Assembly (NCBI GenBank): GCA_029747585.1
Contig: JAPEVF010000136.1
Location: 1 to 64,000 of the forward strand
Length of the DNA stretch: 64,000 bases
Source: Pleurotus djamor
Taxonomy: Eukaryota > Basidiomycota > Agaricomycetes > Agaricales > Pleurotaceae
Direction: 5' to 3'
The notes beneath the pieces were generated by a model that saw nothing but the letters and a program-made list of their open reading frames with translations, searched no databases and was not told where the DNA came from. Position numbers and translations under genes: made by a program. Numbering within the stretch: position 1 is the first letter of the stretch; every line of letters starts with the position of its first letter. Of the stretch, positions 53,917-64,000 are shown one piece after another.

Positions 53917-56081
53917 TTACTTGCGCCGTTTAGCGTGAGGGGGAGGTGTGTTCTCAGCATGGTGGCGGTGTTTTCCCGTGTGGCTAGCCGATCTTAGACG
54001 TGTGGCTGAGGCATGGGGTGGGGCAGCAACCCTTTGCCGCTTCCTCGAAGAAAATCGCGAACTTCGACCCTGCTTTTGGTGGATCCGTGCCTCTCCTTCT
54101 TCGTCACTCTCGCTAACGTCGTCGTCATTGTACTCGTCCTCAGATGGCACGGCCCGCCTCAAAGGTTTCGCCGATTTGCGCTGGAGCGAACTGGATGCAT
54201 CATCCTTCATCGAGCGAAGTTGCCATCGACTGCTGCTTCGACCCCGCCTTTGGAAGATGCGTGTTTCCTGCTCGTCGTCGCTCTCACTATACTCCTGCTC
54301 GTCCTCAGATACCATAGTCCGCTTCGGAGACCTCAATAATTTGTGCCGCGGTGGACTGGACGTATCATCCTTGCCATCGTCTGCTTCCCGGAATGAGTCC
54401 CGTTCGTCCTCAGTGTTGTTATTAAGGGTAGATGATTTAAGAATCCGGGACGATCGACGTAGCGCACCGGTGGTAGACTTCCTTTCCGGCTCGAAGTCTG
54501 CCTCGTTGTCTTCCCCCTCGCTACTGCTCCCGAAGTTGGCACTATTGGTGAGCTTTCTTGACTCCAAATCCCGACTGATTAATTTCCGTATTTCAGTCGC
54601 TCGGCCAAGCACATGGGCCACACCTTTTGGTGGACCCTGCAGACTCAAGAGGTCTTCCACTTTCTCGTCAACATGATAAGGTTTCTGGTAAACCCCAAAA
54701 TCATCTTGGTGCGTAANGGGGGGGCCGAAGGGGACCCTCGCGATCCATCCACATTCGGGTGTTTGACATGTACAATCGCTTTCCGCGTGTATGTTGAGAC
54801 AAAGGGTGCGGAGGTGCGGATATAAGAACTGGTATCTGCCCACTCCGCAGAACTACATGCCACGGTCAATGAACATCAATCTTTGGACGATGTAAATCAC
54901 TTACGTGGGGCTTCTGCCTTGCTAACCTTACGAAAAGCGACACCCCGAGACGTGTCTTTGGGAAGTACCTGAACCCAAGGCGTACATATCTGCTCTGGGA
55001 AGCTACTTATGCCTCTTGTAGAAGATTTAAGGGACTCCATCCCAGGGAAAGGAGCTTCGTCGGGCAGATTTATCATCTGACAATCATTCTCATACAGGGA
55101 GAATGGAAGTGTGTGCCATGGAAATTGGCCAGGCGGGAAGGCGAGATTAGCCTCAGACGATCGAAGGAGGAGGCGCTTTTTAATGGTTTCTCGCTTCGCA
55201 GTGACGGAGATTCGAACACATTTAGCTAGTTCAGCCTTATCTGGCCGCCAAGGGTGAAGACCCTGCTCGGGGGGGGCTCTGGGTATCCAAAAATGACCCC
55301 ACCGAGGTGGATGGCGTGGGCGGGGTTGCATGATTCGTCGGCTGGGAGCCAGCGGCTGGAGACGCTTGGTTCTGCAAGATATGCTTCACGAACTCGGCCA
55401 GTATGGAGGGATCCAAGGACATGAAGATGTCAGCAAGTCGACGTAGCTGATGCTGATGCCCTTGCATGGAGTCGGAGGGGGGTTCTGGGCTGTCGTTGGT
55501 GGTCAATGGGTGCGACGGTCCAGGGGTACGTGTCTGGGCTATCTGTGATTTATCGAGACAGTCTTTGGAAGGGAGGGGGGAAACGTGTATTCGTCCGCAA
55601 ATTTGATCAGGGTCTGCGTGACCAGTAGCGGCGTGGTCATGATGTTGGTTGATGGATATAACGGAGGGCTTAGTGCAAGAGCTGGCGAGCGCGGATCTAC
55701 GTGAGGTGAGCGGCAGAGGTACGGGTTTGGCTACTCATCATATCTGAGTGAATAATGGCGAAGGGGGGGAAGGCAATCAACTCACGCTTGTTTTCATTGG
55801 CATTGAAGCTTCTGTCAGACTGAACATCGTGACTCAGGCCATCCCCTGATAAGGGCTTTGGTGGTGCGCTGTTCTCTTCGACTTCGGTGAGTTCATTCGA
55901 TTCGCCAACATCGCGACCTGTATGTGATACAGACAAGATAGAATTAGGGTGAAGTGTGGGGGTCTTCCATTGCTGTAATATACGCACCTCGCGATGGGAG
56001 CCCATTTCCACCCTTGTCCTTGGCTGGCTCGCCATTCGATCTGTTCCGTCGGTCTTGAACTTGACCTTTGGTATTGCTCAT
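53917..56081 (-). CDS. Hypothetical nuclear protein with acidic/basic C-terminal repeats
   Basis: Exons 56081-55988, 55917-55786, 55733-54905 and 54852-53917; the first three join in phase. The protein starts MSNTKGQVQDRRNRSNG. A run of eight C (minus strand, near 55270) breaks the third exon; seven C would keep the frame into RPDKAELAKCVRISVT and RETIKKRLLLRSSEANLAF. Entry to exon 4 is off by one from the best frame, and an N at 54717 sits in another C run, so homopolymer errors are likely. Exon 4 reads SDCTCQTPECGW, DEKVEDLLSLQG and GRATEIRKLISRDLESRKL, then a C-terminal region with two similar acidic/basic units (SEDEQEYSESDDE then RGRSSS, and SEDEYNDDDVSESDEE then QGRSSR), ending PPPHAKRRK. 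Charge pattern and basic tail suggest a nuclear protein. The family is not recognised. Confidence 0.55.
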
Positions 56082-56089
56082 GCCTCTGT

Positions 56090-58570
56090 GGGCGTCAGCA
56101 GCTCCGGTATCTGATGCGATTGAGTCACAGCCTCTTGATCAGAAGACGAGTGTACTTACAGTCCCATGGGCACGATTCCCACACGATTTCGAGTTCAACG
56201 CCAGATTTATCATGACCTGGGGGCAATTGAGTCGAGCGAGCGGTGGGCTGATCCTTCGAGTGAAAGTGAGATCGATAAGATTGTGTTTGCGACATCGAGT
56301 CACGGTGAGGAACTTTGGTGGACGACGGATATTCCTCATCAGCGACTTTATCTGGCTGAGGCATCGATATTGGAAAAAGACTCAGTTGCAAAATGTAGCT
56401 ATTTTGTGAATGACTGGTCAAGCTGGTGAGGCTGGGGCAGACTGAGACAACGTCGTCACTAAGACTTGTCAAGTTGTTTAGACTCGTGACCGCGTTTCAA
56501 GCGTGGGACAGTGGCGCAGGAGATCAAAGGGGCATCCCCCTGAGGAAGTGACAGCCAGTGTCGCAGCACTAAAGGCTGGTATTCATCGGGGTGAAGACAG
56601 GTAAGCATTTCTCGCCACTACACATTTCTCCCTGATCTGTCTAGGATTTCTACTCGCGGTCTTAGGATAAACTCGCTGACTTGAGCACACCGCTACTTGG
56701 TTTCAACACAGCCAATGACGCCAATATCTCCCTCCGCGGTGAAATGGCTGCTGCCGACTCTGAAATACGATTCGCATGCACTAATGGCAATCTTGCGGCG
56801 TTATTTGGCATCAAAATTGATGCCAATGATTACCCCTACCCCTACAATGCGACGTGATAATGGTGAACGTGAGCACCCCTGCAGGCTACGCTGGCTGTAA
56901 GTGTGTACCCGTTTTGGCTGCTTTCGTCTCGCCTTTATCACCTTCCCAATCATATCCCCAGCCCGCCACCCCAAAGAGTATCATAAAATTCTTCGCAGCA
57001 CATTCTAATCGCGAATGGCACAGCGCCAGTCCTCAATGATCACCGAGTCCGCTGGTCAACGGCTCAAATCTTAACATTCTTCCCGGTTGGCGACCGAATT
57101 TAGAAGACGTCGCTCGACTTCACGCATAATATATTTCTCGGCCTCAGGAAAACCACCGATACTGTTGCTGGCGGCGATGACTCCCACAAACTCCGCTTCG
57201 AGCAGCGAATAAATTCGTCGCAACGGCCTAGTCACATTTCCCGAATTCCCAGAGATGTAAGCTTCGATCCGTCTGATTTGTCAAATCATCAAATGTCATC
57301 GTTTTTTCACTTGGAGCTCAATCACTCAGAAAGGCCGATGAATGGCGCTCGTTGCGAGCCATCACCCCCATCTTGTTGTGGCGGCGGTCGTACCGATGAC
57401 GAGATCGCTTCGAGCGCGGCCCCAGTCTCTATGATACGTGCGTCTGATCGTTCCTTCGGGTGCGTATCTGGAGGCAGTGTTGGTGGTAGATAACTTTGTG
57501 TCCGATTGCGGAGAAGTGTCAACCCCATACCCCCGCCGTCGTGCCCTTTATGAGGCACCCTTTCGAACATGCCCCTGAAGCGCTTCTATTCTCAGAGGAT
57601 CGATTGTCATCCTCTCGTCATAGAGGTTGGTTTCCAGCCTAGGAAAGAAGCGCATGATGACACAACTGGCCATTTTCCGGGGCGAAGTCGTTACAGGTAC
57701 TTTTTTCACCGTCAAAAAGAAGGATCCTTGTGATAATTGCATTGGATCATGTCAACCTCCCTCGACTGGTCGAGAATCCGGTGTCGGTGCATACGTTCCC
57801 CCACACCGGCGGATTTGGCCAGAACCCGACCTTGTCTCTGGGTTTGCTGATCATCTAGGGCGCGCTTTTGCGAACTTCCCATATACGCGAAGGTAATGTT
57901 CGCTATGGCAGTACCTGAAGTCTGCGCACTACGGGTGACTCACATGCCTTCATCAACCACGCAGACCTTCGCATCCAAATCATTGTTCTCTTGCGTCGAG
58001 CCCCTGGTCTACAAGCTGATGACGGCATTTCAGTGACTGATAACAAAGTCGGATGGTCCGTGTCGGTTCAGTACGGTCAGAGTCACGAATCAAAGGCGGG
58101 ATTCGAGGAGTCGTAGTCTAATAAGGCGACAAGCCGAGGTCGAAGTCGGAAACGGTGAGGAGTGAAATGAGAGCGGAAAAGGTTAAAGAGGACCGGAATA
58201 GAGAGAAGGGGGTTAAGGCCTGTTACTTGCGTAGCAGAAACAAGAGATATCGTATACTAGGAATGTCTGCTTTGTATGTGGTAGGTGAAAAGACAAAGGG
58301 GGGTTCGAAAGTAAGGATGGAACGAAAAAAAAGGAAAGTGGGGTTGAAGTGGGGTTGTGGAATTATGGCAATAATGGGTTGGTTTGCCCAAGATGTGAGG
58401 CATTCTGAGATTTGCAAGTTGGGAGAGGATAACTAGAGGTTCGAGAGGAGAGGCGGTACATAACAGTTCGAAGCTTGAAGCTCCAAAGGATACGCCTCAG
58501 TGTGTTGGATACCTTGGATATGTCACTGTGACCATTCCTCTATCAAGAGATGCGTGAACTTGGTGTTTCT
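56090..58570. other. No supported gene
   Basis: Open stretches overlap on both strands at 56070-56470 and 57320-57900. The plus-strand piece DPCDNCIGSCQPPSTG (near 57730) has three cysteines but no known frame around it. The rest is unremarkable. The divergent flank of the nuclear-protein gene lies just above 56081. Confidence 0.25.
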
Positions 58571-58572
58571 GG

Positions 58573-59514
58573 TCAATGAATGAGATCAATATGGTTCTTA
58601 GTGACGGAGTGGCGACTTACGAGTGTACCATGAGGAAGAGCAACCGCCCTTCTCAGTATACACTTTGGTACACACCAACTGAACTTGAGAGCTTCCACGT
58701 CTTGTGCATCCGGGCACAGTTTTTCGGCTTGAATGTTGAGGTAACCGCCAATCACCTTCATGCTGATTTCTCTCGCCGTATATCCTGGTACTGGAACTGT
58801 CATTCGACACAGGTCAATGACGTCGGCGCCGTCGGTAAATTTGATAGCCTCGATGTTTATTCTGATTGTGGCTCTTTTAAGTCCTACCGATTGACGTTCG
58901 TAACTCGTGAAGACGTACAATGGGTGAACGATGGGAGGGCTGTCGTCAAGTAGATGATATCCATCTTTTGACGGCTTGGTTTCTAGCGAGATAATGCTTG
59001 TTAGTGAAGACTTTCTTCCACAGAAAGCGAGATAGATACCGTCTCCCTGACTTTCTGAGTCCTCCGTACTCTCGCTCTGCAATTGATCTATTTGAGTTGT
59101 CCTTCTCCCCTTCGCATCCGGCCCCTGCTTCGACAGCCAATCGTGGATTTCCTGATTATATTTGATTTGGAAAAGTTGAAAAAGTGTATTGCACTCTGCT
59201 TTGACTCTACTGACCTTGTTTTGCTGATCTGTCAGCTCCCATTTTTTTCGCCAGTCATGCTCAAAGGATGCTCGCCACTTTTCCCTCCGAGATTGATCCT
59301 TCTGGGATTCATGATGGTATACCTCGATTTGATTGAGGAGAAAACGACGTTGCTCAGAGCTGATCCAGCTTTCCATAATCCCCAGAGAGAGAAAGGGATG
59401 CAAGGTCTGAGATCTCTTAGCGCTAGGAGCGCTGAGCTTCAGCCAACCTGAAGCGCTGAAGCGTTGACGTCGGTTACTAATACCTCGAGGCATTTTCCTG
59501 CTTGCTTTGACCAC
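58573..59514 (-). CDS. Hypothetical protein, long open frame on the minus strand
   Basis: An uninterrupted frame of about 313 codons, far longer than chance in this window. ATG 59494-59492 (MPRGISNRRQRF) is the likelier start than the upstream one because it begins the conserved-looking part. It continues with WISSEQRRFLLNQIEVYHHE and a helical, charged segment (FEHDWRKKWELTDQQNK), an acidic Ser-rich linker (QSESTEDSESQGD), and a second half with more hydrophobic character. The opening resembles short N-terminal domains I have seen in uncharacterised mushroom proteins near transposons, with a WxxxEQxxFL pattern. A GTATCT...CTCGCTAG segment near 59040-58988 could be an intron whose removal would change the C-terminus. 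The function is unknown. Confidence 0.4.
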   Translation of the reverse strand: MVKASRKMPRGISNRRQRFSASGWLKLSAPSAKRSQTLHPFLSLGIMESWISSEQRRFLLNQIEVYHHESQKDQSRREKWRASFEHDWRKKWELTDQQNKVSRVKAECNTLFQLFQIKYNQEIHDWLSKQGPDAKGRRTTQIDQLQSESTEDSESQGDGIYLAFCGRKSSLTSIISLETKPSKDGYHLLDDSPPIVHPLYVFTSYERQSVGLKRATIRINIEAIKFTDGADVIDLCRMTVPVPGYTAREISMKVIGGYLNIQAEKLCPDAQDVEALKFSWCVPKCILRRAVALPHGTLVSRHSVTKNHIDLIH

Positions 59515-59888
59515 TGAAACCCCTGAGTCTCCCTTTCCTTACATCCACCATGCTCAAGCGTCGTAGAACTGTGTGTGATCATCAAGGACATTGTGTGAGA
59601 GCCATGGTCTTCCATATCTACGGTGCCTATAGCTCTTTGCAGTACGGGCGCTCCGTCAGTAAAACGCGCACCAGCTCTCCTGCTCGCATACCTATGGTTT
59701 GTTAGGAAGATATGCTTTATTATGTATCCCCCAGACGCATTTANTTTTTTTTATTCCGATTCTATGTATCCGTTGCTGAGCTCGCATCGTGTAGTTGAAC
59801 TCAACTCGCGCGACACCGTGACGCGATTGGCGCACTCCTTTCCTTTCTACCACCACCACCCAAATAATCGCCAACTCACTTTGCTCAC

Positions 59889-60026
59889 ATGGCCCGGAAG
59901 AAGAAGGGCTCTCGTGCTCACTATAGCGATGACCTCAAAATGCGAGTTATCCATCAAGGCATGACCCTCAAAAATTTAACTACTCAGATCGCGATCGACC
60001 TAGATAAAGGCCCTATTTATACGTGA
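59889..60026 (+). pseudogene. Stub of a Tc1/mariner-like transposase, N-terminal helix-turn-helix only
   Basis: ATG 59889 opens MARKKKGSRAHYSDDLKMRV, then IHQGMTLKNLTTQIAIDLDK and a stop at 60024-60026 (45 residues). The pattern of a basic start, SDDLKxRVIxQ and TTxIAIxLD matches the DNA-binding helix-turn-helix that opens mushroom Tc1/mariner-type transposases. Family members continue with an arginine-rich second helix and a DDE catalytic domain; neither was found downstream. It is therefore a fragment. Confidence 0.6.
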
Positions 60027-60029
60027 CGT

Positions 60030-63000
60030 GAGCATATTATGGTAGAGAATTGATGAATACTCACAAGCTGAGCTCGGCCTTTGCTTTTCGGTTACAGAGC
60101 GATTTGATGTACTATATATCGCGTAAGTGACTGGGAAGCAGGAGAAGGACAGTAAAAACCTCATCTGGAACCAAAATATTGATGGGTACCGCAGCCAGTA
60201 GGGCACCAGTCTATGGTTTCTTCTTCCCTTCGGCCGTGGCAAGCGTTTCAAGGGGTCCCTCCCAGTCGTCCTCCGGTCGGAGCGAGATGGAAGGTGATTT
60301 GACTGTTGCAGAACTCAGTTTGAAAGATAGGCTTGGCTTGTTTTTCACATCGGTACATTCGAGAACCTCGTGTATGCGCTTTAGGACGTCGGCAAACGAA
60401 ATCTCGCGTTCCAGAGAGAGTCGTTGGGATGAGTTTTTCCCTGGTTCAGGAATAAGAAGGATGATTCCTATTGCGTTTCATCTTGCCCATGCCGTTATCT
60501 TCGCTGAAGCGCACAGTTTGTCATCAGATGGAACTGACGCCGTGCCCGCGGATTTTGAGATTATGTACTCTATACCGGGCTGGAGGATAGCAAACAGTTA
60601 AGCTGTTTGCTACGGACGCATCCTGGCGTATCTATGAAAGATACAGAGGAAGACGGGCACAGACAAGCAGTCGTGAAAACTCGAAGGATCAACGTGTCGA
60701 ATGTCCTTGGGTGACGGCGATTCGGCAGCTTGAGTAAAGCATACGTGTATGCGTCGGGAATGCGAGGACGACCTTGGAAAGCAAGGATGGACTGGGACAC
60801 AGGACGTAGTATGTGCGTTCCTTCGGCTGCGAAAGATCAAGCTTTCAAAATTTCAAGCTTCAAGGCTGAGGAGATACAGGCGAATTTCTGAGTACTAGAA
60901 ATTGAATGTCTGAGTGCGTTAAACACAATGTGGGATTAGCGGAAAGTATGGTCAGACTTGAGCTTGACACGAGATCGACCGTCGAAGGGGAGGGAAACGG
61001 GAAGACGAGACGACTGCAAAGCTGACATGAGCGGAGGAAATGACGTGACGGGAGGAGGAGCATCATCATGGGGGGAAGACAACGGTGGGGAAGAGGGAGA
61101 GTAGGTATGCGTCATGTGGTCCGAAATGTATACTCTAGGTACCAGTATGTGGGAAGAGAGCAGGCAAGCATGGTTCGCGTGTAAAGTATGACAAAGATAC
61201 ATGGAGAAGGATGTGTGTCTTTCCGAAGGTGATGAAAAGACTGCATGAAAGGATGCATGAGCAAGGGGGTCCAGTCAAGTCCGTGAGAGTACAAGGGATT
61301 GGGGTACGAGAATAAACAGTCCAAATGATACAACAAAGAATGTGATCGTCTCCAGCACCTATCAGCCGAATCAACGACTTACAGACTCCAAGCTTGAAAA
61401 TGATGATGCCGTCGTTACGATGACGGTAGTTCGACTAAGTCGAGTGAAGCTGGACGATCTACAAGCATCCACCAAGCCCTCATAACCACCGATCGTTGGA
61501 CACATCTGAGTAACCGTAGCAAGGAGAGTTCCTGTCGCACTCGAACGGCAGGACCCGTACGTAGTCGCCCAAGGGTCGTTCAAATTTTCCTCGCAATGGG
61601 TGGCGATACATCCGAGCTCGATTTCGTGATAAATGGTTCAAATGACTTCTGCACGAGCGTATGGAGCAGGCTGACCAGTGTAAATGGTAAAGTAGCGGGG
61701 GCTGTGATGACGCTTGACGGCGTTAGGAGGTAGAGTCGACGAGGTCGTGGCTGGGGGATATTGAGGAAGGCAGAGCCAGCAGCTGCCCAGGAATGGTGCG
61801 TGGGCTTCATCATCATTCTTCTAATCTTGCTGAATCCCATCAATCCCATACCCTTGTCCATACTCTCTTCGTGCCGGTAACCTTCACCTCCGACTAGAAG
61901 GTACCCAATCAATCACCAAAGCCAAGGGATCATGGAGACAGTGGGGGAAATTACGGAGAAGCAAGGAGTTGCCGTCGATATCGAGGGAGACGGCTCTCCC
62001 TTCGTGCGTTGGATTGACGTGAGCGAGGGGAGGTGTCCGTAAGCCTGCTTCTACTTCCATGAATCCACAGCCAACGTAGAAACGCTGCGAGGAGGGAGAA
62101 AGCGTGTGGGAGGCCCTCGTACCAGAACCAGAACCAAACACACTTCTCGACGCCAATCTCAGAGGGCTGGTGGCCGGTAACAGCCTAGTGACGAGCGGAC
62201 AACGCGGATCCTCGAAAAAAACGAGGTGTAATTATATGGCGGAAAGCCGAAACGTAGGGAATGGGAGTTGATGTGCATGATATGAAAACTCAATGAAGCA
62301 TAGCTCGTCATCGAGGATGTCGACGCTGCGAGAAGATTTTGAGAGGAATTGCTGTAGGCGGGTTCATATGGTGGATGATCCATCCTTGAACGGCTTCCTT
62401 CTTTGTCTTGCCCGCATTGCCTCCCAAACCACCTCCTAGCTGCTGACCAAGGGGGTATCCCCTTCACTAGCGGGTCATCTAAAAACGGCGAGGCGAGTGG
62501 CAACGTCGAATCTGCGAGCGACAGACGTGGACTCGATGGGACTCGAGGGTATAAAGCTCTGCCGTTGATACCGAATGACGCAGAAGAGGGGGAGGACGGG
62601 AGGAAGATGGTTGATAGAGGAGACTTGCCCTGTCTTTGTACGCCATCACATTTGGAATACGGAGATGAGGGATGGTGGGTCCGAGATGACCATGTGGTAA
62701 GGCAGGCGGAGCACGCGCGTCGTTTGATGCCCACCTTGGGGGAGGACAAGCAGCGCAAAGATCAATGAAGGGTGGTGGTGACAGCAGAGAGGGTGTCGCT
62801 GGTCTTAAGGTTGTTCGGGTACGTGGTGGACGATCCTTGAGGAAAGAGACGATGTTCGTGGTGGTGAAGATGGGCAGGTTCTGGCTGTCGGATTTGAGCG
62901 ATGGTAGTGACGCCGTCCGTGCTCGAACGCGAAAGCTTCTTCGTCACGACTAAACTCGATCTTCAACTTCCCTCGGCATCTCATCTGACTTGAGCTGGAA

Positions 63001-63650
63001 GCTCCCCATAAACCTGCACAAGAACCTGCCATCCTCCGATCCTCCACGCCTACGAATGCCCATCTCTGGAAGCCACTCTTGTGGGCAGCATGGCGGCATG
63101 AGCTGTAACGGAGACCTTCGCTGGAGATTCTGGAAGAGGCGATCACTTATCAGCCGGAGAAGGAGAAGGAAACAGAGATGACTATGCACCATGGATTATA
63201 CTGCAGGAATTCGAGTAGACCCATCCCCTCTGCAGTCAAACCGACCTCCCACAGCGAACCGAGTTCATTCTAGGACTGAACGGCGGCCTTCCATGGATGA
63301 CAGCAAGTCGAACGGCAATTACATCGAGGTTGGCAGGAGGTCGTACCAGACAACGAGGAAAATGCTTTCCTCCGCTCATCAACTCCACGGCCGTTCGAAT
63401 GCATACGAGAGGCAGAGGGCACAAGGAGCGAATGAAAGGGATCGGTTCTCGCGTCGCTCGATGTCCGTGCTCGATGAGACCAACTATGGAGAGAGCGCAG
63501 ACAAAGGATAGTGCGGGTTATTGAGCGGGAGGGACAAGGGTGGAAGGTAAGCCAAATTGCTGCTGGATGATGGTTGGGTACGTTGGGTGCTCGAAAACGG
63601 AGGGAAAGCAGGTTTCCGCTGATGATCTTCGTGGTAGTAGGAGCATCGTG
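60030..63650. other. No recognised gene
   Basis: Long but overlapping open stretches occur (60179-60601 plus, 61580-62758 minus in several frames, 62403-62768 plus, 63191-63511 plus). None has a domain I can name. The minus-strand frame 62156-61884 contains SSQRFYVGCGFMEVEAG, faintly like an acetyltransferase helix, with no other support. Multi-exon genes may be present but could not be assembled. Confidence 0.25.
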
Positions 63651-63654
63651 ATCC

Positions 63655-63964
63655 AGTGGTCAATCTTCTTCAAGAACTCCCCTGAAGCCAACCTCTGCGT
63701 AGGACCTCCAAGAACTCGAAGCCTCGAACCGCCTTAAACAAACCGCCCTGAGCCATTCAACCCCCAATATCCGTGGGTGGGCTGAACGGAGGGTTCCTCG
63801 ACTAGCGTAGGTGCGTAACTCTGCCAGTACAGGGTCCCGAGGGCGGAAGAGACGACGGCTAAGGGAAGAAAAGAGAGTGGGCTTGTCAGCAGGAAAACGA
63901 GTAAAAAATAGAATTTCACGCACCATAGAGCGGTTATGACTATTAGTATCACCAGCTTCAGCAT
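63655..63964 (-). CDS. Possible small gene starting with a membrane segment
   Basis: ATG 63962-63964 reads MLKLVILIVITAL, a hydrophobic N-terminal segment. A GTGCGTG donor follows, with a CCCTTAG acceptor about 65 bases on. Splicing gives CRRLFRPRDPVLAELRTYAS in one frame to a stop near 63660, while reading through gives a longer hydrophobic product in another. It might be a short signal-anchored protein or the first exon of a gene that continues. It is close to the window edge. Confidence 0.3.
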
Positions 63965-64000
63965 AGAGAAGGGCTTTCGATAGCGTATGAAGGGCCAGAG

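Noticed and set aside
61884..62156. GNAT acetyltransferase
   Set aside because: Only the words RFYVGCGF are similar; the acetyl-CoA loop and flanking strands are absent.

Overview
The window looks like a transposon-rich, gene-poor stretch of a filamentous basidiomycete genome, most likely a mushroom-forming agaricomycete. Evidence for this is short (47-75 nt) GT-AG introns with CTNAC branch points, TATA plus pyrimidine-tract promoters, a Plavaka-type (CACTA/Tnp2) transposase, 2OG-Fe(II) and JmjC genes of kinds common in mushroom genomes, KOW-repeat and zinc-cluster/coiled-coil genes, and fragments of a fungal fatty acid synthase. Twelve single Ns, most beside homopolymers, suggest homopolymer ambiguity in the assembly, so isolated frameshifts need caution.

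Layout. 0-3 kb: a decayed gene with a repeated basic motif and one copy of a ~200-bp repeat. 3.4-9.5 kb: a head-to-head pair made of an apparently intact multi-exon 2OG-Fe(II) dioxygenase (minus) and a broken Plavaka transposase (plus), followed by a small plus-strand gene. 10.1-11.8 kb: tandem ~300-bp intron-bearing units. 12.0-13.4 kb: an unrecognised multi-exon gene. 14.8-18.7 kb: a TATA/CT promoter followed by a long run of intron-like modules, settling into a very regular ~307-bp array with two intron-like segments per unit. 19.4-27.6 kb: a chain of broken plus-strand copies of host genes (a bZIP regulator, BRR2, fatty acid synthase fused directly to BRR2), with another ~300-bp repeat array at 22.9-24.0 kb. 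27.7-31.4 kb: a nine-exon JmjC gene (minus), bordered by the inverted partner of the ~200-bp repeat.

31.7-36.1 kb: nothing recognisable. 36.2-37.2 kb: a small gene with an 87-residue tandem duplication. 37.8-41.0 kb: minus-strand broken BRR2 and a WDDDF-motif gene. 42.5-47.1 kb: intron-like repeats, a broken zinc-cluster/coiled-coil gene and a broken KOW-repeat gene. 48.1-49.7 kb: a pyrimidine-rich ~161-bp tandem repeat with tRNA-like A and B boxes. 53.9-56.1 kb: an acidic/basic, probably nuclear protein. 58.6-60.0 kb: a hypothetical gene and a Tc1/mariner-like transposase stub. The remainder to 64 kb is not recognised.

How it fits together. Two iron/2-oxoglutarate oxygenase genes keep their frames and catalytic residues, while nearly every other recognisable gene is a broken copy. 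The lesions include several TGG-to-TGA/TAA, CAG-to-TAG and CGA-to-TGA changes, as expected from cytosine deamination or a RIP-like process. The most unusual structure is the ~307-bp array at 15.8-18.7 kb: lengths and splice signals are kept while reading frames are not. All coordinates were worked out by hand and are exact only where splice phases are stated.
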